This document shows, in pieces, positions 29,906 through 39,047 of a stretch of 64,000 nt of DNA. Positions within the stretch are counted from its first letter, which is position 1; the number at the start of each line of letters is the position of its first letter. Below the pieces are notes generated by a model. It worked only from the letters and a program-made list of their open reading frames with translations. It made no database searches and was not told where the DNA came from. The position numbers and the translations under genes are program-made. The stretch covers positions 37,871-101,870 of the forward strand of contig NZ_JAHCST010000026.1 in assembly GCF_018476525.1 (NCBI RefSeq), in the 5' to 3' direction. This DNA is from Acrocarpospora catenulata. GTDB lineage: Bacteria > Actinomycetota > Actinomycetes > Streptosporangiales > Streptosporangiaceae.

Positions 29906-31009
29906 TCAGGCCTTCCCCAGCTCCGTCTGGACCGTCTCGAGCAGTTCGTTCCAGGACACCGCGAACTTGTCGACGCCCTCGTCCTCCAGCACCTTCACCA
30001 CGTCGTCGTAGTCGATGCCGATCTCCTTGAGCGCGGCCATGACGTTCCAGGCCTGCTCGTAGAAGGGGCGCACGGTGTCACCGGAGATACGGCCGTGGTC
30101 GGCCGCCGCGTTCAGCGTCTTCTCCGGCATCGTGTTCACCGTGCCGGCGGTGACCAGCTCGTCCACGTACAGGGTGTCCGGGTAGGCCGGGTTCTTGGTG
30201 CCGGTGGAGGCCCACAGCGGCCGCTGCGGCCGGGCCCCGGCCGCGCGCAGCGCCTGCCAGCGCGGGGTGTTCATGACCTCCTCGAAGGCCGCGTACGCCA
30301 GGCGGGCGTTGGCCACCGCGGCCTTGCCCTTCTGCGCCAACGCCTCCGGCGTCCCGAGCTTGTCGAGCCGCGCGTCCACCTCGGAGTCCACCCGGCTCAC
30401 GAAGAACGAGGCCACCGACTCGATCCCGGCCAGGTTGAGGCCCTTGGCCTGGGCCTGCTCCAGGCCGGCCAGCCAGGCGTCCATGACCGCCCGGTACCGC
30501 TCCAGGGAGAAGATCAGCGTCACGTTCACGCTGATGCCCTCGGCGATGGCGGCGGTGATGGCGGGCAGGCCCTCCACCGTCGCCGGAATCTTGATGAACA
30601 GGTTGGGCCGGTCCACCAGCCACCAGAGCGCGCGCGCCTCGGCGATGGTGGCCTCGGTCTCCCGGGCCAGCCGCGGGTCCACCTCGATGGAGACCCGGCC
30701 GTCCACGCCGCCGGTGGCGTCGTAGACCGGGCGCAGCACGTCGGCCGCCCACCGGATGTCGAAGGTGGTGATGGCCCGTACGGCCTCGTCCACCGAGACC
30801 TTCCGGACGGCCAGGTCGTGCAGCTGGGTGGTGTAGGCGTCGCCCTTGCTGAGGGCGGACGCGAAGATGGTCGGGTTGGAGGTGACGCCGGAGACCCGCC
30901 GGTCGCGGATCAGCGCGGCCAGGTTCCCCGTGCGGAGGCGGTCCCGGCTGATGTCGTCCAGCCAGATGGACACCCCGAAGCCGGTCAGTCTGTTGAGAAT
31001 CTCACTCAT
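29906..31009 (-). CDS. tal: transaldolase
   Basis: 367 residues, TalB/long actinobacterial type. Early segment [15 protein letters not shown] and [14 protein letters not shown] (about 36-51), Schiff-base Lys in [17 protein letters not shown] (about 138-154), [11 protein letters not shown] and [20 protein letters not shown] are present. It transfers dihydroxyacetone units between sugar phosphates in the non-oxidative pentose phosphate branch. The gene sits 14 bp after tkt. Confidence 0.97.
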   Translation of the reverse strand: MSEILNRLTGFGVSIWLDDISRDRLRTGNLAALIRDRRVSGVTSNPTIFASALSKGDAYTTQLHDLAVRKVSVDEAVRAITTFDIRWAADVLRPVYDATGGVDGRVSIEVDPRLARETEATIAEARALWWLVDRPNLFIKIPATVEGLPAITAAIAEGISVNVTLIFSLERYRAVMDAWLAGLEQAQAKGLNLAGIESVASFFVSRVDSEVDARLDKLGTPEALAQKGKAAVANARLAYAAFEEVMNTPRWQALRAAGARPQRPLWASTGTKNPAYPDTLYVDELVTAGTVNTMPEKTLNAAADHGRISGDTVRPFYEQAWNVMAALKEIGIDYDDVVKVLEDEGVDKFAVSWNELLETVQTELGKA

Positions 31010-31023
31010 CTCAGATCAGTCCC

Positions 31024-33126
31024 CTAGTTCCCTGTGGTCTCGCCCTTGTCCGCGCCGGTCTTCGCGAGACTGCCCTTCGCCGCGGCGGCCACGCGCTCGG
31101 CGGTGAGGCCGAACTGCTCGTAGAGGGTCCGGTACGGAGCCGAGGCACCGAAGTGCTCAAGGCTCACGACCACTCCATCGTCACCCACGAACTCCCGCCA
31201 GCCCAGAGCGATTCCCGCCTCGACCGCGACCCTGGCCCGCACCGCCGGGGGCAGCACCTGCTGCTTGTAGGCCGCGTCCTGGGCCTGGAACCACTCCACG
31301 CAGGGCATCGAGACCACCCGGGTCGGGAAGCCCTGGGCCTCCAGCAGGTCCCGGGCGCCCAGCGCCAGCTCCACCTCGCTGCCGGTGCCGATCAGGATCA
31401 CCACCGGCTGCCCGGTGGACGCCTCGGCCAGCACGTACCCCCCCTTGGCCACCTTGGCGACGTCGGCGGTGCCCTCGTACACGGGCAGGTTCTGGCGGGT
31501 CAGCGCCAGCGCGGCCGGGCGGTCGGTGTGCTCGAGCACGACGCGCCAGCAGGCGGCGGTCTCGTTGGCGTCGGCCGGACGGACCACGTCCAGGCCGGGA
31601 ATGGCCCGCAGCGCCCACAGGTGCTCCACCGGCTGGTGGGTCGGGCCGTCCTCGCCCAGGCCGATCGAGTCGTGCGTCCAGACGTAGATGACCGGCAGCT
31701 TCATCAGCGCGGCCAGCCGGACCGCCGGGCGCATGTAGTCGCTGAAGACCAGGAAGGTGCCACCGTACGGCCGGGTGCCGCCGTGCAGCGCGATGCCGTT
31801 GAGGATGGCGCCCATGCCGTGCTCGCGGATGCCGAAGTGCAGCGTCCGGCCGTACGGGTTGCCGGGGAACTCGCGGGTCTGGAACTCCTCGGGGATGAAG
31901 GAGGGCTCCCCCTTCATCGTGGTGTTGTTGGACTCGGCCAGGTCGGCGGAGCCGCCCCAGAGCTCGGGCAGCACCGGGGCGAGCGCGGAGAGCACCTCGC
32001 CGCTGGCCTTCCGGGTGGCCATCGAGGCGCCGGGCTCGAAGCTGGGCAGCGCCTTGGCCCAGCCGTTGGGCAGCGAGCGGGTGAGCAGCCGGTCCAGGAG
32101 CGCGGCCCGCTCGGGGTTGGCCGCGCGCCAGTCGGTGAAGCCCTTGTCCCACTCGGCGTGCGCGGCCCTGCCCCGCTCGACCACCTCGCGGGAGTGGGCC
32201 AGCACGTCATCGGGGACGAAGAAGGACACGGCCGGGTCCATGCCCAGCACCACCTTGGTGGCGGCCACCTCGTCGGGGCCGAGCGCGGAGCCGTGGATCT
32301 TGCCGGTGTTCTGCTTGTGCGGGGCCGGCCAGCCGATGATGGTGCGCAGCCGGATGAACGAGGGGCGGTCGGTCTCGGCGCGGGCCGCCTCCAGCGCCCG
32401 GTCGAGCGCCTCGACGTCCTCCACATAGTCGCCGTTCCGCACCCAGTCAACGGTCTGGGTATGCCAGCCGTACGCCTCGTAACGCTTGATCACGTCCTCG
32501 GAGAGGGCGATCTGGGTGTCGTCCTCGATGGAGATGTGGTTGGCGTCGAAGACGACGGTGAGGTTGCCCAGGCGCTGGTGGCCGGCGAGCGCGCTGACCT
32601 CGTGGCTGATGCCCTCCTCGATGTCGCCTTCGGAGGCGATGCACCAGATGTGGTGGTCGAAGGGGGAGGTGCCGGGCTCGGCGTCCGGGTCGAACAGGCC
32701 GCGCTCCCTGCGGGCCGCCATCGCCATGCCGACCGCGTTGCCGATGCCCTGGCCGAGCGGTCCCGTGGTGGTCTCCACGCCGGCGGTGTGGCCGTGCTCG
32801 GGGTGGCCCGGGGTGATGCTGTCCCACTGCCGGAGCATTTCGAGGTCGTGCAGGCTCAGTCCGTACCCGGACAGATAAAGCTGAATGTAGAGCGTCAGGC
32901 TTGAATGCCCGCAGGAAAGGACGAATCTATCCCGGCCCACCCAGGTCGGGTCGGACGGGTCGTGCCGCATAGTTTTCTGGAAGAGAAGGTAGGCGGCGGG
33001 AGCAAGGCTCATCGCGGTACCGGGATGGCCGGAACCCGCCTTCTCCACCGCGTCCATCGCCAGGGCCCGCACCACGTCCACGGCCTGCCGGTCGAGGTCG
33101 GTCCACTCAAGGCTTGCGCTGCTCAA
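31024..33126 (-). CDS. tkt: transketolase
   Basis: 700 residues. TPP-dependent transfer of two-carbon units. Motifs: [20 protein letters not shown] (about 23-42), [18 protein letters not shown] motif [11 protein letters not shown]...[11 protein letters not shown], and [20 protein letters not shown] in the pyrimidine domain. I chose TTG 33126 ([15 protein letters not shown]), preceded by GAGGGG at about 9 bases; the open frame runs 61 codons further up without homologous character. First gene of the pentose-phosphate operon, divergent from ctaB. Confidence 0.96.
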   Translation of the reverse strand: MSSASLEWTDLDRQAVDVVRALAMDAVEKAGSGHPGTAMSLAPAAYLLFQKTMRHDPSDPTWVGRDRFVLSCGHSSLTLYIQLYLSGYGLSLHDLEMLRQWDSITPGHPEHGHTAGVETTTGPLGQGIGNAVGMAMAARRERGLFDPDAEPGTSPFDHHIWCIASEGDIEEGISHEVSALAGHQRLGNLTVVFDANHISIEDDTQIALSEDVIKRYEAYGWHTQTVDWVRNGDYVEDVEALDRALEAARAETDRPSFIRLRTIIGWPAPHKQNTGKIHGSALGPDEVAATKVVLGMDPAVSFFVPDDVLAHSREVVERGRAAHAEWDKGFTDWRAANPERAALLDRLLTRSLPNGWAKALPSFEPGASMATRKASGEVLSALAPVLPELWGGSADLAESNNTTMKGEPSFIPEEFQTREFPGNPYGRTLHFGIREHGMGAILNGIALHGGTRPYGGTFLVFSDYMRPAVRLAALMKLPVIYVWTHDSIGLGEDGPTHQPVEHLWALRAIPGLDVVRPADANETAACWRVVLEHTDRPAALALTRQNLPVYEGTADVAKVAKGGYVLAEASTGQPVVILIGTGSEVELALGARDLLEAQGFPTRVVSMPCVEWFQAQDAAYKQQVLPPAVRARVAVEAGIALGWREFVGDDGVVVSLEHFGASAPYRTLYEQFGLTAERVAAAAKGSLAKTGADKGETTGN

Positions 33127-33383
33127 CTGCTTTGATCCCCTCTGGTTTTCATGCCGGTTCTGGCAATTCCCGCCCACACGGGACCCTAACGGGTCGGCTG
33201 CCGTACCGTCCGGTAGGCTGCCCGCAATCCATTGCCCCCCACCCTGAGCAGCCCCGATGCTGACCCGATTCAGGGACCGACCACGCCCGGGGCTACAGTG
33301 AGTCCGCAATGGTGCCGGAGGCTGTCCGGAGATCCCGCTCTATCCAGAGGTTACGCGTTGACCCCGCACGTGCTGGAAGCGCC
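33127..33383. promoter_or_regulatory. divergent intergenic region, tkt / ctaB
   Basis: 257 bp without a gene. It must carry the promoters of the minus-strand tkt-tal-pgi-zwf-opcA-pgl operon and the plus-strand ctaB-prsW pair. On the minus strand, GTTAGGGTCC near 33180-33190 is a possible -10 for tkt. No clear operator was seen. Confidence 0.45.
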
Positions 33384-34319
33384 TTGACGGTGCTGACGAA
33401 CAACCCAACGATGGCCCCCGTCGTGGCTCGCCGCACCGTCGGCGAGGTCGTCCGGGCCTATGTGGCGCTGACCAAGCCGCGGATCATCGAGCTGCTGCTG
33501 ATCACCACGCTGCCGGTGATGTTCCTGGCCGCCCGCGGCCTGCCCGACTTGTGGACCGCCGTGGCCACCATGGTCTTCGGCACCCTCTCGGCGGGCAGCG
33601 CCAACGCGCTCAACTGTTACATCGACCGGGACATCGACGAGGTGATGCGGCGCACCCGGCGGCGGCCCCTGGCCCGCCACACGGTATCGCCGCGCGGAGC
33701 GCTGGTCTTTGGCGTGATTTTGGGGGTGCTTTCCACCCTCGGCCTCGGGTTGACGGTCAACTGGCTGGCGGCCGTGCTCGCCTTGAGCGCCATCCTCTTC
33801 TACGTGCTGGTCTACTCGCTGGTGCTGAAGCGGCGCACCCCGCAGAACATCGTCTGGGGCGGCATCGCCGGGTGCATGCCGGTGCTGATCGGCTGGGCCG
33901 GGATCACCGGCGAACTCTCCTGGGCCCCGGTGGCGCTGTTCGGGGTGGTCTTCTTCTGGACCCCGCCGCACACCTGGACGCTGGCCATGCGGTACCGGGA
34001 CGACTACGCCGCCGCCGAGGTGCCGATGCTGCCGGTGGTGGCCACCGACCGGGAGGTGGTCCGCCAGATCATCGCCTACACCTGGGCCACCGTGCTCTGC
34101 TCGCTGCTGCTGTGGCCGATCGCCGACACCACGCCGCTCTACCCGGCCGTCGCCGCCGCGCTCGGCGGCATCTGCCTCTGGGAGGTGTACGCGCTGCGCC
34201 GCCGCCTGACCGCCGGCAAGACCGGGGTGGACCTGCGGCCGATGCGGTTCTTCCACTGGTCCAACGTCTACCTGGCGCTGCTTTTCCTGGCGGTCGCGGT
34301 GGACTCGCTGCTGGTGTGA
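33384..34319 (+). CDS. ctaB: heme O synthase (protoheme IX farnesyltransferase)
   Basis: About 311 residues from TTG 33384 (GGAAG 5 bases upstream); GTG 33390 or ATG 33411 would also work. A UbiA-family polytopic membrane prenyltransferase with about nine helices. The first Asp-rich motif [20 protein letters not shown] (about 83-102) and [22 protein letters not shown] on the second loop are intact. It adds a farnesyl group to heme B on the way to heme A for cytochrome oxidase. ctaA, the next enzyme, is 3.6 kb away on the other strand. Confidence 0.95.
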   Translation: MTVLTNNPTMAPVVARRTVGEVVRAYVALTKPRIIELLLITTLPVMFLAARGLPDLWTAVATMVFGTLSAGSANALNCYIDRDIDEVMRRTRRRPLARHTVSPRGALVFGVILGVLSTLGLGLTVNWLAAVLALSAILFYVLVYSLVLKRRTPQNIVWGGIAGCMPVLIGWAGITGELSWAPVALFGVVFFWTPPHTWTLAMRYRDDYAAAEVPMLPVVATDREVVRQIIAYTWATVLCSLLLWPIADTTPLYPAVAAALGGICLWEVYALRRRLTAGKTGVDLRPMRFFHWSNVYLALLFLAVAVDSLLV

Positions 34320-34374
34320 ATCTTCTGGCGTACCTACGGCGGACAAGGCGTGTGCCGTCGGTTACGCTCGCGTA

Positions 34375-35601
34375 ATGGCGAGCCTTGATCCGCGCGCGGT
34401 GCTGAGGGAACGCCCGTCGGTCGGCCTCATCCTCGGTCTGGTCTTGGCGGGCATCTGCGCCCTGGTCTCCTTCTCCTTCGACATCCTCAACGGAGACCCG
34501 GTCCAGTTCTTCATCGCTCTGGTGCTGGCCATCGCCCCGGTGCCGCTGCTGCTGGCGGGCGTGCTCGCGCTGGACCGCATGGAACCCGAGCCGCGGAGCA
34601 ATCTGATCTTCGCCTTCGCCTGGGGGGCTGGGATCGCGGTGCTGATCGCGGGCATTCTGAACAGCCTCAACCTGGTGTACCTGACCAATCAGATCGGCGA
34701 CGGAGACACCGCCAAGGACTACGTGGCCACCTTCGGGGCGCCGCTGGTCGAGGAGACCATGAAGGGCCTGGTGCTGGTCGGGCTGCTCCGGTTCCGGCGG
34801 CAGGAGCTGGACGGGCCCACCGACGGCATCATCTACGCCAGCATGGTGGGGCTGGGCTTCGCGATGTCGGAGAACGTCAGCTACTACGTGGCGGCACTGG
34901 CCGAGAACGGCCCGGAAGGGCTGGCCGCCACGGTGGTGCTCCGGGGAGTGCTCTCGCCGTTCGCCCATCCGCTGTTCACCTCGTTGATCGGCATCGCGGT
35001 GGCGTACGCGGCGAATCGGCGGGGCGCGACGGGGGCGTGGATGATCGTGGCGGGCTGGATCGGCGCGATGCTGCTGCACGGGCTCTGGAACGGGTTCGCG
35101 TCCTTCGGGGGGTTCGGGGGGCTGGCGGTGGCGTACCTGATCCTGATGGGGCTGCTGTTCATCGAGCTGTGGGTGATCGTCCAGGACCGGAAGCGGATCG
35201 TCGGGCTGATCCAGTACTACCTGCCGCCGTACGAGGCGAACGGGCTGATCAACGCCTCCGACATCTTCATGCTGTCCTCGTTGCAGAAGCGGCGGCAGGC
35301 GCGGAGCTGGGCCAAGGCGCACGGCGGCAAGTCGGGGGCGCAGGCGATGAGCGACTACCAGCTGGCCGCCACCGAGCTGGGGCTGCTGCACGAGCGGGCC
35401 GTGCGGGGCGGGGTGGACGAGGCGGCCTTCCGGACCAAGCAGCGGGCGCTGGCCGAACTGATGGCCTACGCACGGGTGCACTTCCCGATCCCTGAGCGCC
35501 ACCAGGAGGCCGCCTCCCGAGGTGTCCCGCCACCGGGGTACGCGCCCGGCGCACCACCGAACATCGTCCCGGGCCGCCCGTTCCCGCCCCCGCCGCGCTG
35601 A
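34375..35601 (+). CDS. PrsW-family intramembrane metalloprotease
   Basis: 408 residues with about eight hydrophobic helices and a soluble C-terminal region (about 290-408). Motifs of the PrsW/CPBP-like glutamic-metalloprotease group: APLVEETMKGLVL (about 122-134), GLGFAMSENVSYY (about 161-173) and SPFAHPLFTS and LHGLWNGFA with the metal-ligand His residues. PrsW cleaves an anti-sigma factor in Bacillus; no sigma/anti-sigma pair is visible here, so the substrate is unknown. 55 bp downstream of ctaB. Confidence 0.88.
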   Translation: MASLDPRAVLRERPSVGLILGLVLAGICALVSFSFDILNGDPVQFFIALVLAIAPVPLLLAGVLALDRMEPEPRSNLIFAFAWGAGIAVLIAGILNSLNLVYLTNQIGDGDTAKDYVATFGAPLVEETMKGLVLVGLLRFRRQELDGPTDGIIYASMVGLGFAMSENVSYYVAALAENGPEGLAATVVLRGVLSPFAHPLFTSLIGIAVAYAANRRGATGAWMIVAGWIGAMLLHGLWNGFASFGGFGGLAVAYLILMGLLFIELWVIVQDRKRIVGLIQYYLPPYEANGLINASDIFMLSSLQKRRQARSWAKAHGGKSGAQAMSDYQLAATELGLLHERAVRGGVDEAAFRTKQRALAELMAYARVHFPIPERHQEAASRGVPPPGYAPGAPPNIVPGRPFPPPPR

Positions 35602-35682
35602 TCGATCCCCGGTCGAAGCCCGCGGAGCTGCCACCCGTCGGGCCCCGGATCGGTGCTCAATTCATGTCACGAGCTTGGGCCG

Positions 35683-36214
35683 TCAACACCGCACTTTCCA
35701 GGTTGGCCCGTTAGCGTGATCCAGCCAGAGTCGCGTCCCCGTTGGGTCGATGCTCAGGCCGAATCGCTCGTACTTGGGGCTGCCCAGCGCGACCCATTGA
35801 AGATACGCGTCGGACACCTCGCTCCAGAGGCGCCGTTCACCGTACTGCGTCACCTGGGACTCGACCGCTCCCGGTTTGTGGTCACACGCCGCCCAGGAAC
35901 CCTCGGCGGCGTGGTCGTCCAGCTCGTACAGCAAGACCGAATAGCCGGCCTCGTCGATCATGTCGTACCAGCCGACGCGGGGAGCCACCACAGCGCACAG
36001 CAGACGCGCACCCAGATCCGCTTCCCCGATGGTGCGCGGGTTGATCCTGGTCGTCGATTGGTCCGCCTCCTCCCAGGGCCTCCAGCGCAGCGCCTATCAA
36101 CGCCCTCGCAGCCCGGCCGTAAACAGCCGCCGAGGCGAGTGCGGCGAACTCGCGGGCATACATGGCCACTTCCTTCGGCTGCGTGATCGTCAGGTATCCG
36201 GACACCAGTTCCAC
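35683..36214 (-). pseudogene. C-terminal remnant of a peptide-maturation-type methyltransferase, frameshifted
   Basis: The minus strand reads through two frames. One (36214 downwards) gives MYAREFAALASAAVYGRAA and LIGAALEALGGG. The other, joined near 36070 in a GGAGGAGGCGG run, gives NPRTIGEADLGARLLCAVVAP, then VGWYDMIDEAGYSVLLYELD, RRLWSEVSDAYLQWV and ERFGLSIDPTGTRLWLD, ending at 35683. The tail resembles the C-terminus of actinobacterial protein-L-isoaspartate-like methyltransferases that accompany ATP-grasp peptide maturases; this is from memory of the pattern. The catalytic N-terminal half is missing: the remnant stops where the pgl fragment begins. Confidence 0.5.
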
Positions 36215-36222
36215 CGAAACCT

Positions 36223-36370
36223 GCCCGCGCCGTCCACCTGGCCCTCACCGGGGGCCGCTTGCAGGCCCCAGGGGCGGGCGCCAGAGGCCGCCAGCGCACC
36301 CTCTTTCTCCTGGACCGCGCAGCAGCCGCCCAGATCCCCCCGGCCTGGGCCGGATCGCCTCACCCTGACC
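36223..36370 (+). pseudogene. duplicated 3' end of pgl (inverted relative to intact pgl)
   Basis: 148 bp nearly identical to the reverse complement of 24845-24993, the last ~47 codons of pgl. By eye there are about four substitutions and one deletion, a run of seven C reduced to six, which shifts the frame so PPGLGRIASP becomes PPAWAGSPHP. There is no start or promoter. The similarity ends just past the pgl stop on one side and at the methyltransferase remnant on the other. Confidence 0.88.
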
Positions 36371-36460
36371 GTCCCGGGGAGGCTGGATCGGCTCGATGTC
36401 GTCCTGCTCGTCCCGTGCTGGTGGCGGCGAGAGCCAGTCAACCGACTCGACACTTAGCCC

Positions 36461-36491
36461 TTGCGCTAACCATTGCGTCCCGAAATACTTA
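36461..36491 (+). promoter_or_regulatory. leaderless promoter of the arsR-type cassette
   Basis: TTGCGC (36461-36466) and TACTTA (36486-36491) are separated by 19 bp. The ATG at 36497 is 6 bases after the -10, placing transcription start at or next to the A of the start codon. No RBS precedes the ATG, which supports a leaderless mRNA. CTTAGCC occurs at 36453 and 36489, a possible autoregulatory direct repeat. Confidence 0.5.
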
Positions 36492-36496
36492 GCCTC

Positions 36497-36835
36497 ATGG
36501 CACAGTATGAGGTGCAACTGGACGGCGTGTTCGTCGCCCTCGCCGACCCGACCCGGCGCGCCGTCGTCCGGCGCCTCGGCCACGGGCCCACGAGCGTCGG
36601 CGACCTCGCCCGCGAGTTCCCGATGACCCTCCCGTCGTTCATGAAGCACGTGCGGACGCTCGAATCGAACGGGCTCATCCGCACGGTCAAGTCCGGCCGG
36701 GTGCGTACCTGCGTGCTCAACCGCGAGCGGCTCGCCCTCGTCGACGATTGGCTCGCGGAGCAGCGCCGGATCTGGGAGGAGCGCACCGACCGCCTCGAAC
36801 AGTTCGTCACCGACCCGAAGGAGAACCGCCAGTGA
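36497..36835 (+). CDS. ArsR-type winged-helix repressor (SRPBCC-partner type)
   Basis: 112 residues. Winged helix at about 5-90: VFVALADPTRRAVVRRLGHG, SVGDLAREFPMTLPSFMKHVRTLESNGLI, then KSGRVRTCVLN in the wing. There is no Cys metal-binding box. Such regulators are habitually encoded upstream of an AHSA1/SRPBCC gene, as here with a GTGA overlap. It likely autoregulates the three-gene cassette. The leaderless start is discussed with the promoter. Confidence 0.9.
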   Translation: MAQYEVQLDGVFVALADPTRRAVVRRLGHGPTSVGDLAREFPMTLPSFMKHVRTLESNGLIRTVKSGRVRTCVLNRERLALVDDWLAEQRRIWEERTDRLEQFVTDPKENRQ

Positions 36836-37308
36836 ATCCCGACCTCGACCTCGGCCTGGAGCGGATCATCCGCGCCCCGCGCGTGACCGTGTGGAGCGCC
36901 TGGACCGACCCGTCCCGGCTTGAGCAGTGGTGGGTCCCGGCTCCGTCCCGCTGCCGGGTGGAGCGCCTGGAACTGCGGCCCGGAGGGGCGTTCGTGACGC
37001 GACTGAGTGACGACGGGGCCGAGTTCGTCCCGCACATGGACGCGTGCTTCCTCGCCGTCGATGAACTCGAGCGGATCGTGTTCACCAACGCGATCGACAG
37101 CACATGGCGTCCCACGAATCCCGCCCCGGTCGCGATGACCGCCACGATCACGCTGAACGATCATCCGGACGGCACGGACTACCGGATCGTCATCCGGCAC
37201 GGCGACCCGGAGGCCCGTGCCCAGCACGAGAAACTCGGCTTTGCCGAGGGCTGGGGTTCGGTCGCCGGCCAGTTGGCTGCTTTCGCCGAGAGCATGGTCC
37301 CGCGATGA
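36832..37308 (+). CDS. SRPBCC / AHSA1-like ligand-binding protein
   Basis: 158 residues from GTG 36832, which overlaps the arsR stop. Start-like fold: LGLERIIRAPRVTVWSAWTD, SRLEQWWVPAP, ELRPGGAFVTRL and a long C-terminal helix (EKLGFAEGWGSVAGQLAAFAE). Members bind hydrophobic ligands; the specific ligand is unknown. The chain is complete. It is coupled to the next gene by an ATGA overlap. Confidence 0.88.
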   Translation: MNPDLDLGLERIIRAPRVTVWSAWTDPSRLEQWWVPAPSRCRVERLELRPGGAFVTRLSDDGAEFVPHMDACFLAVDELERIVFTNAIDSTWRPTNPAPVAMTATITLNDHPDGTDYRIVIRHGDPEARAQHEKLGFAEGWGSVAGQLAAFAESMVPR

Positions 37309-37931
37309 AGATCACTCTCACCGAGTTCGTCACCCTCGACGGGGTCAGCCAGGGACCCGGCTCGCCGGACGAGGACACCAGCGACGGCTTCACCCACGGC
37401 GGCTGGCTCGTGCCCCACATCGACGGGACGTTCGTCCAGCGCGCCTCCGACTGGCTCGACCTCGCCGACGGCCTGCTGCTCGGCCGACGCACCTACGAGG
37501 CGTTCGCGCGCGACTGGCCGAAGATCACCGACCCGGCCGATCCGTTCGCCGAGCGGATGAACACGCTGCCGAAGTACGTCGTGTCGAACACCCTCACCCA
37601 GGGGACCTGGCACCCCACGACCGTGCTCAAGGGCGATCCGGTCCAGACGGTCGCCGAGCTCAGGGCACGACCGGGACGGGAACTCCAGATCCACGGCAGC
37701 GCCCGCCTGGGCGACGCGCTACTGTCAGCGGGCCTGATCGACACGCTCCGCCTCGTGGTCGCGCCCACAGTGCTCCGGACCGGCCGGCGCCTTCTGGCCG
37801 GCCCAGGCGCCACCTCCGGTCTCCGTCTGACCCACCACGAGGCGACGCCGAACGGCCTGCTGCTCCTCGAATACGAGACGACAGGCCGGGCGCCCCTGGG
37901 CGAATACGAGGGCGTCACCGCCTTCGTCTAG
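37305..37931 (+). CDS. dihydrofolate-reductase-like / RibD C-terminal domain protein
   Basis: 208 residues. N-terminus KITLTEFVTLDGVSQGPG, LLLGRRTYEAFARDWP, KYVVSNTL and LQIHGSARLGDALLSAGLID are typical of the RibD_C/DHFR-like family, NADPH-dependent reductases of unknown substrate in actinobacteria. Third gene of the arsR-SRPBCC-reductase cassette with 4-bp overlaps throughout. The stop lies 19 bp before the 32-bp repeat copy B. Confidence 0.88.
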   Translation: MKITLTEFVTLDGVSQGPGSPDEDTSDGFTHGGWLVPHIDGTFVQRASDWLDLADGLLLGRRTYEAFARDWPKITDPADPFAERMNTLPKYVVSNTLTQGTWHPTTVLKGDPVQTVAELRARPGRELQIHGSARLGDALLSAGLIDTLRLVVAPTVLRTGRRLLAGPGATSGLRLTHHEATPNGLLLLEYETTGRAPLGEYEGVTAFV

Positions 37932-37950
37932 GGCAGCGACGTCGACTCCA

Positions 37951-37982
37951 CGTGACTGCCGCGCTGAGGATTCAGGCGGTCT
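37951..37982. repeat. 32-bp repeat, copy B (ctaA 3' end)
   Basis: It contains the last codons and stop of ctaA (stop at 37972-37974 on the minus strand) plus downstream bases. Copy A at 24372-24403 is inverted and differs at one position. Copy B is presumably the original because it belongs to an intact gene. Confidence 0.9.
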
Positions 37983-38952
37983 GGACGGAGGGTGTCTGCT
38001 GGATCGGCGAGTCCGGTTCGTTCAGCGGGCCGCGGTCGCGCATCAGGAACACCACCCGGAGCGTGGAGATCCAGACCAGGGTCGAGCCGAGCACGTGCAG
38101 CGCGACCAAGGCGGCCGGGACGGCCAGGAAGTACTGGACGTAGCCCACCACGCCCTGGGCCAGTTCCACCCCGAACAGGATCAGCGCGGCCCGCCGGGCC
38201 AGCCCGGGGGCGTTGGTGACGTGCAGGGCGAACATCAGCGCGAAGGTCAGGCCGACCACGATCCAGACCGCGTCCACGTGCAGCCGGGTCACCGCCTCCA
38301 GGTCGAAGTCGAAGCGGGTGGCCGCCTCGTCGCCGGAGTGCGGGCCGGTGCCGGTCACCACCACGCCGGCCACCAGCAGCACCAGCACCGCGCCGACCAG
38401 CACGAAGCCGAGGGTGCGGATGTCCCGGTGGACGAGCCGCCGGGCGGGCGCGTCGCCCTCGCCTGAGCGGGCGTAGAGCGCGAAGGCCGCCGCGATCATG
38501 CCGATGGAGACCAGGAAGTGCACGCTCACCGTGACCGGGTTGAGCGCGCTGCGCACCACCAGGCCGCCCCAGAGCGCCTGGAAGAGCACGCCGGCGGGTT
38601 GCAGCGCGGCCAGCCGGAGCAGCGAGAGGCGGCGCGGGGTGAGCCGGAAGGCGGCCAGGAAGCAGGCCACGCCGACCGCGAGCACCAGGAAGGTGAGCAT
38701 GCGGTTGCCGAACTCGATGGCCGTGTTGATCGGCGAGATCTCGGGGTGGGCGACGGGGATGAAGCTGTCGGGCGTGCACTTCGGCCAGGTGGGGCAGCCG
38801 AGGCCGGAGCGGGTCACCCGGACCGCCGCGCCGGTGACCGTGATCCCCGCGTTGACCAGCACTCCGGCAAGGGCCCATGCCCGCATGGTGCGGGAGGTGG
38901 CGGACCAGTACGAATGGTGGAAGGCGTAGAGCCGGGTCTGGAGGCGGTTCAC
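37972..38952 (-). CDS. ctaA: heme A synthase
   Basis: 326-residue COX15/CtaA family membrane protein with eight predicted helices. Conserved GAAVRVTRSGLGCPTWPKC (first heme-ligand region with the loop Cys pair GCPTWPKC), INTAIEFGNRMLTFLV with EFxNR, HFLVSIGMI and LHVLGSTLVW with later His ligands. It oxidises heme O to heme A. It works after CtaB; the two are unlinked here by the insertion-like region 35.6-37.9 kb. The 3' tail is duplicated at 24372. Confidence 0.95.
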   Translation of the reverse strand: MNRLQTRLYAFHHSYWSATSRTMRAWALAGVLVNAGITVTGAAVRVTRSGLGCPTWPKCTPDSFIPVAHPEISPINTAIEFGNRMLTFLVLAVGVACFLAAFRLTPRRLSLLRLAALQPAGVLFQALWGGLVVRSALNPVTVSVHFLVSIGMIAAAFALYARSGEGDAPARRLVHRDIRTLGFVLVGAVLVLLVAGVVVTGTGPHSGDEAATRFDFDLEAVTRLHVDAVWIVVGLTFALMFALHVTNAPGLARRAALILFGVELAQGVVGYVQYFLAVPAALVALHVLGSTLVWISTLRVVFLMRDRGPLNEPDSPIQQTPSVQTA

Positions 38953-39047
38953 GGCTCACATCGTAGGCGGACGGGTGGGCGGTCCCGTCCTTGACCTCTT
39001 GCCGCACCTCGTGGCATGTGACATTTTACTTTCAGGGGAGGTGAGAC

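Noticed and set aside
31153..32904. 583-residue plus-strand open frame opposite tkt
   Set aside because: Antisense shadow of transketolase with no domain signature.
31024..33309. Longer transketolase starting at 33309
   Set aside because: The extra 61 residues have no homologous character, while TTG 33126 has a good RBS and a family-typical start.
35882..36214. 110-residue minus-strand frame as an intact small gene
   Set aside because: Only its first ~50 residues look protein-like; the natural continuation is in another frame, so it is part of the methyltransferase pseudogene.
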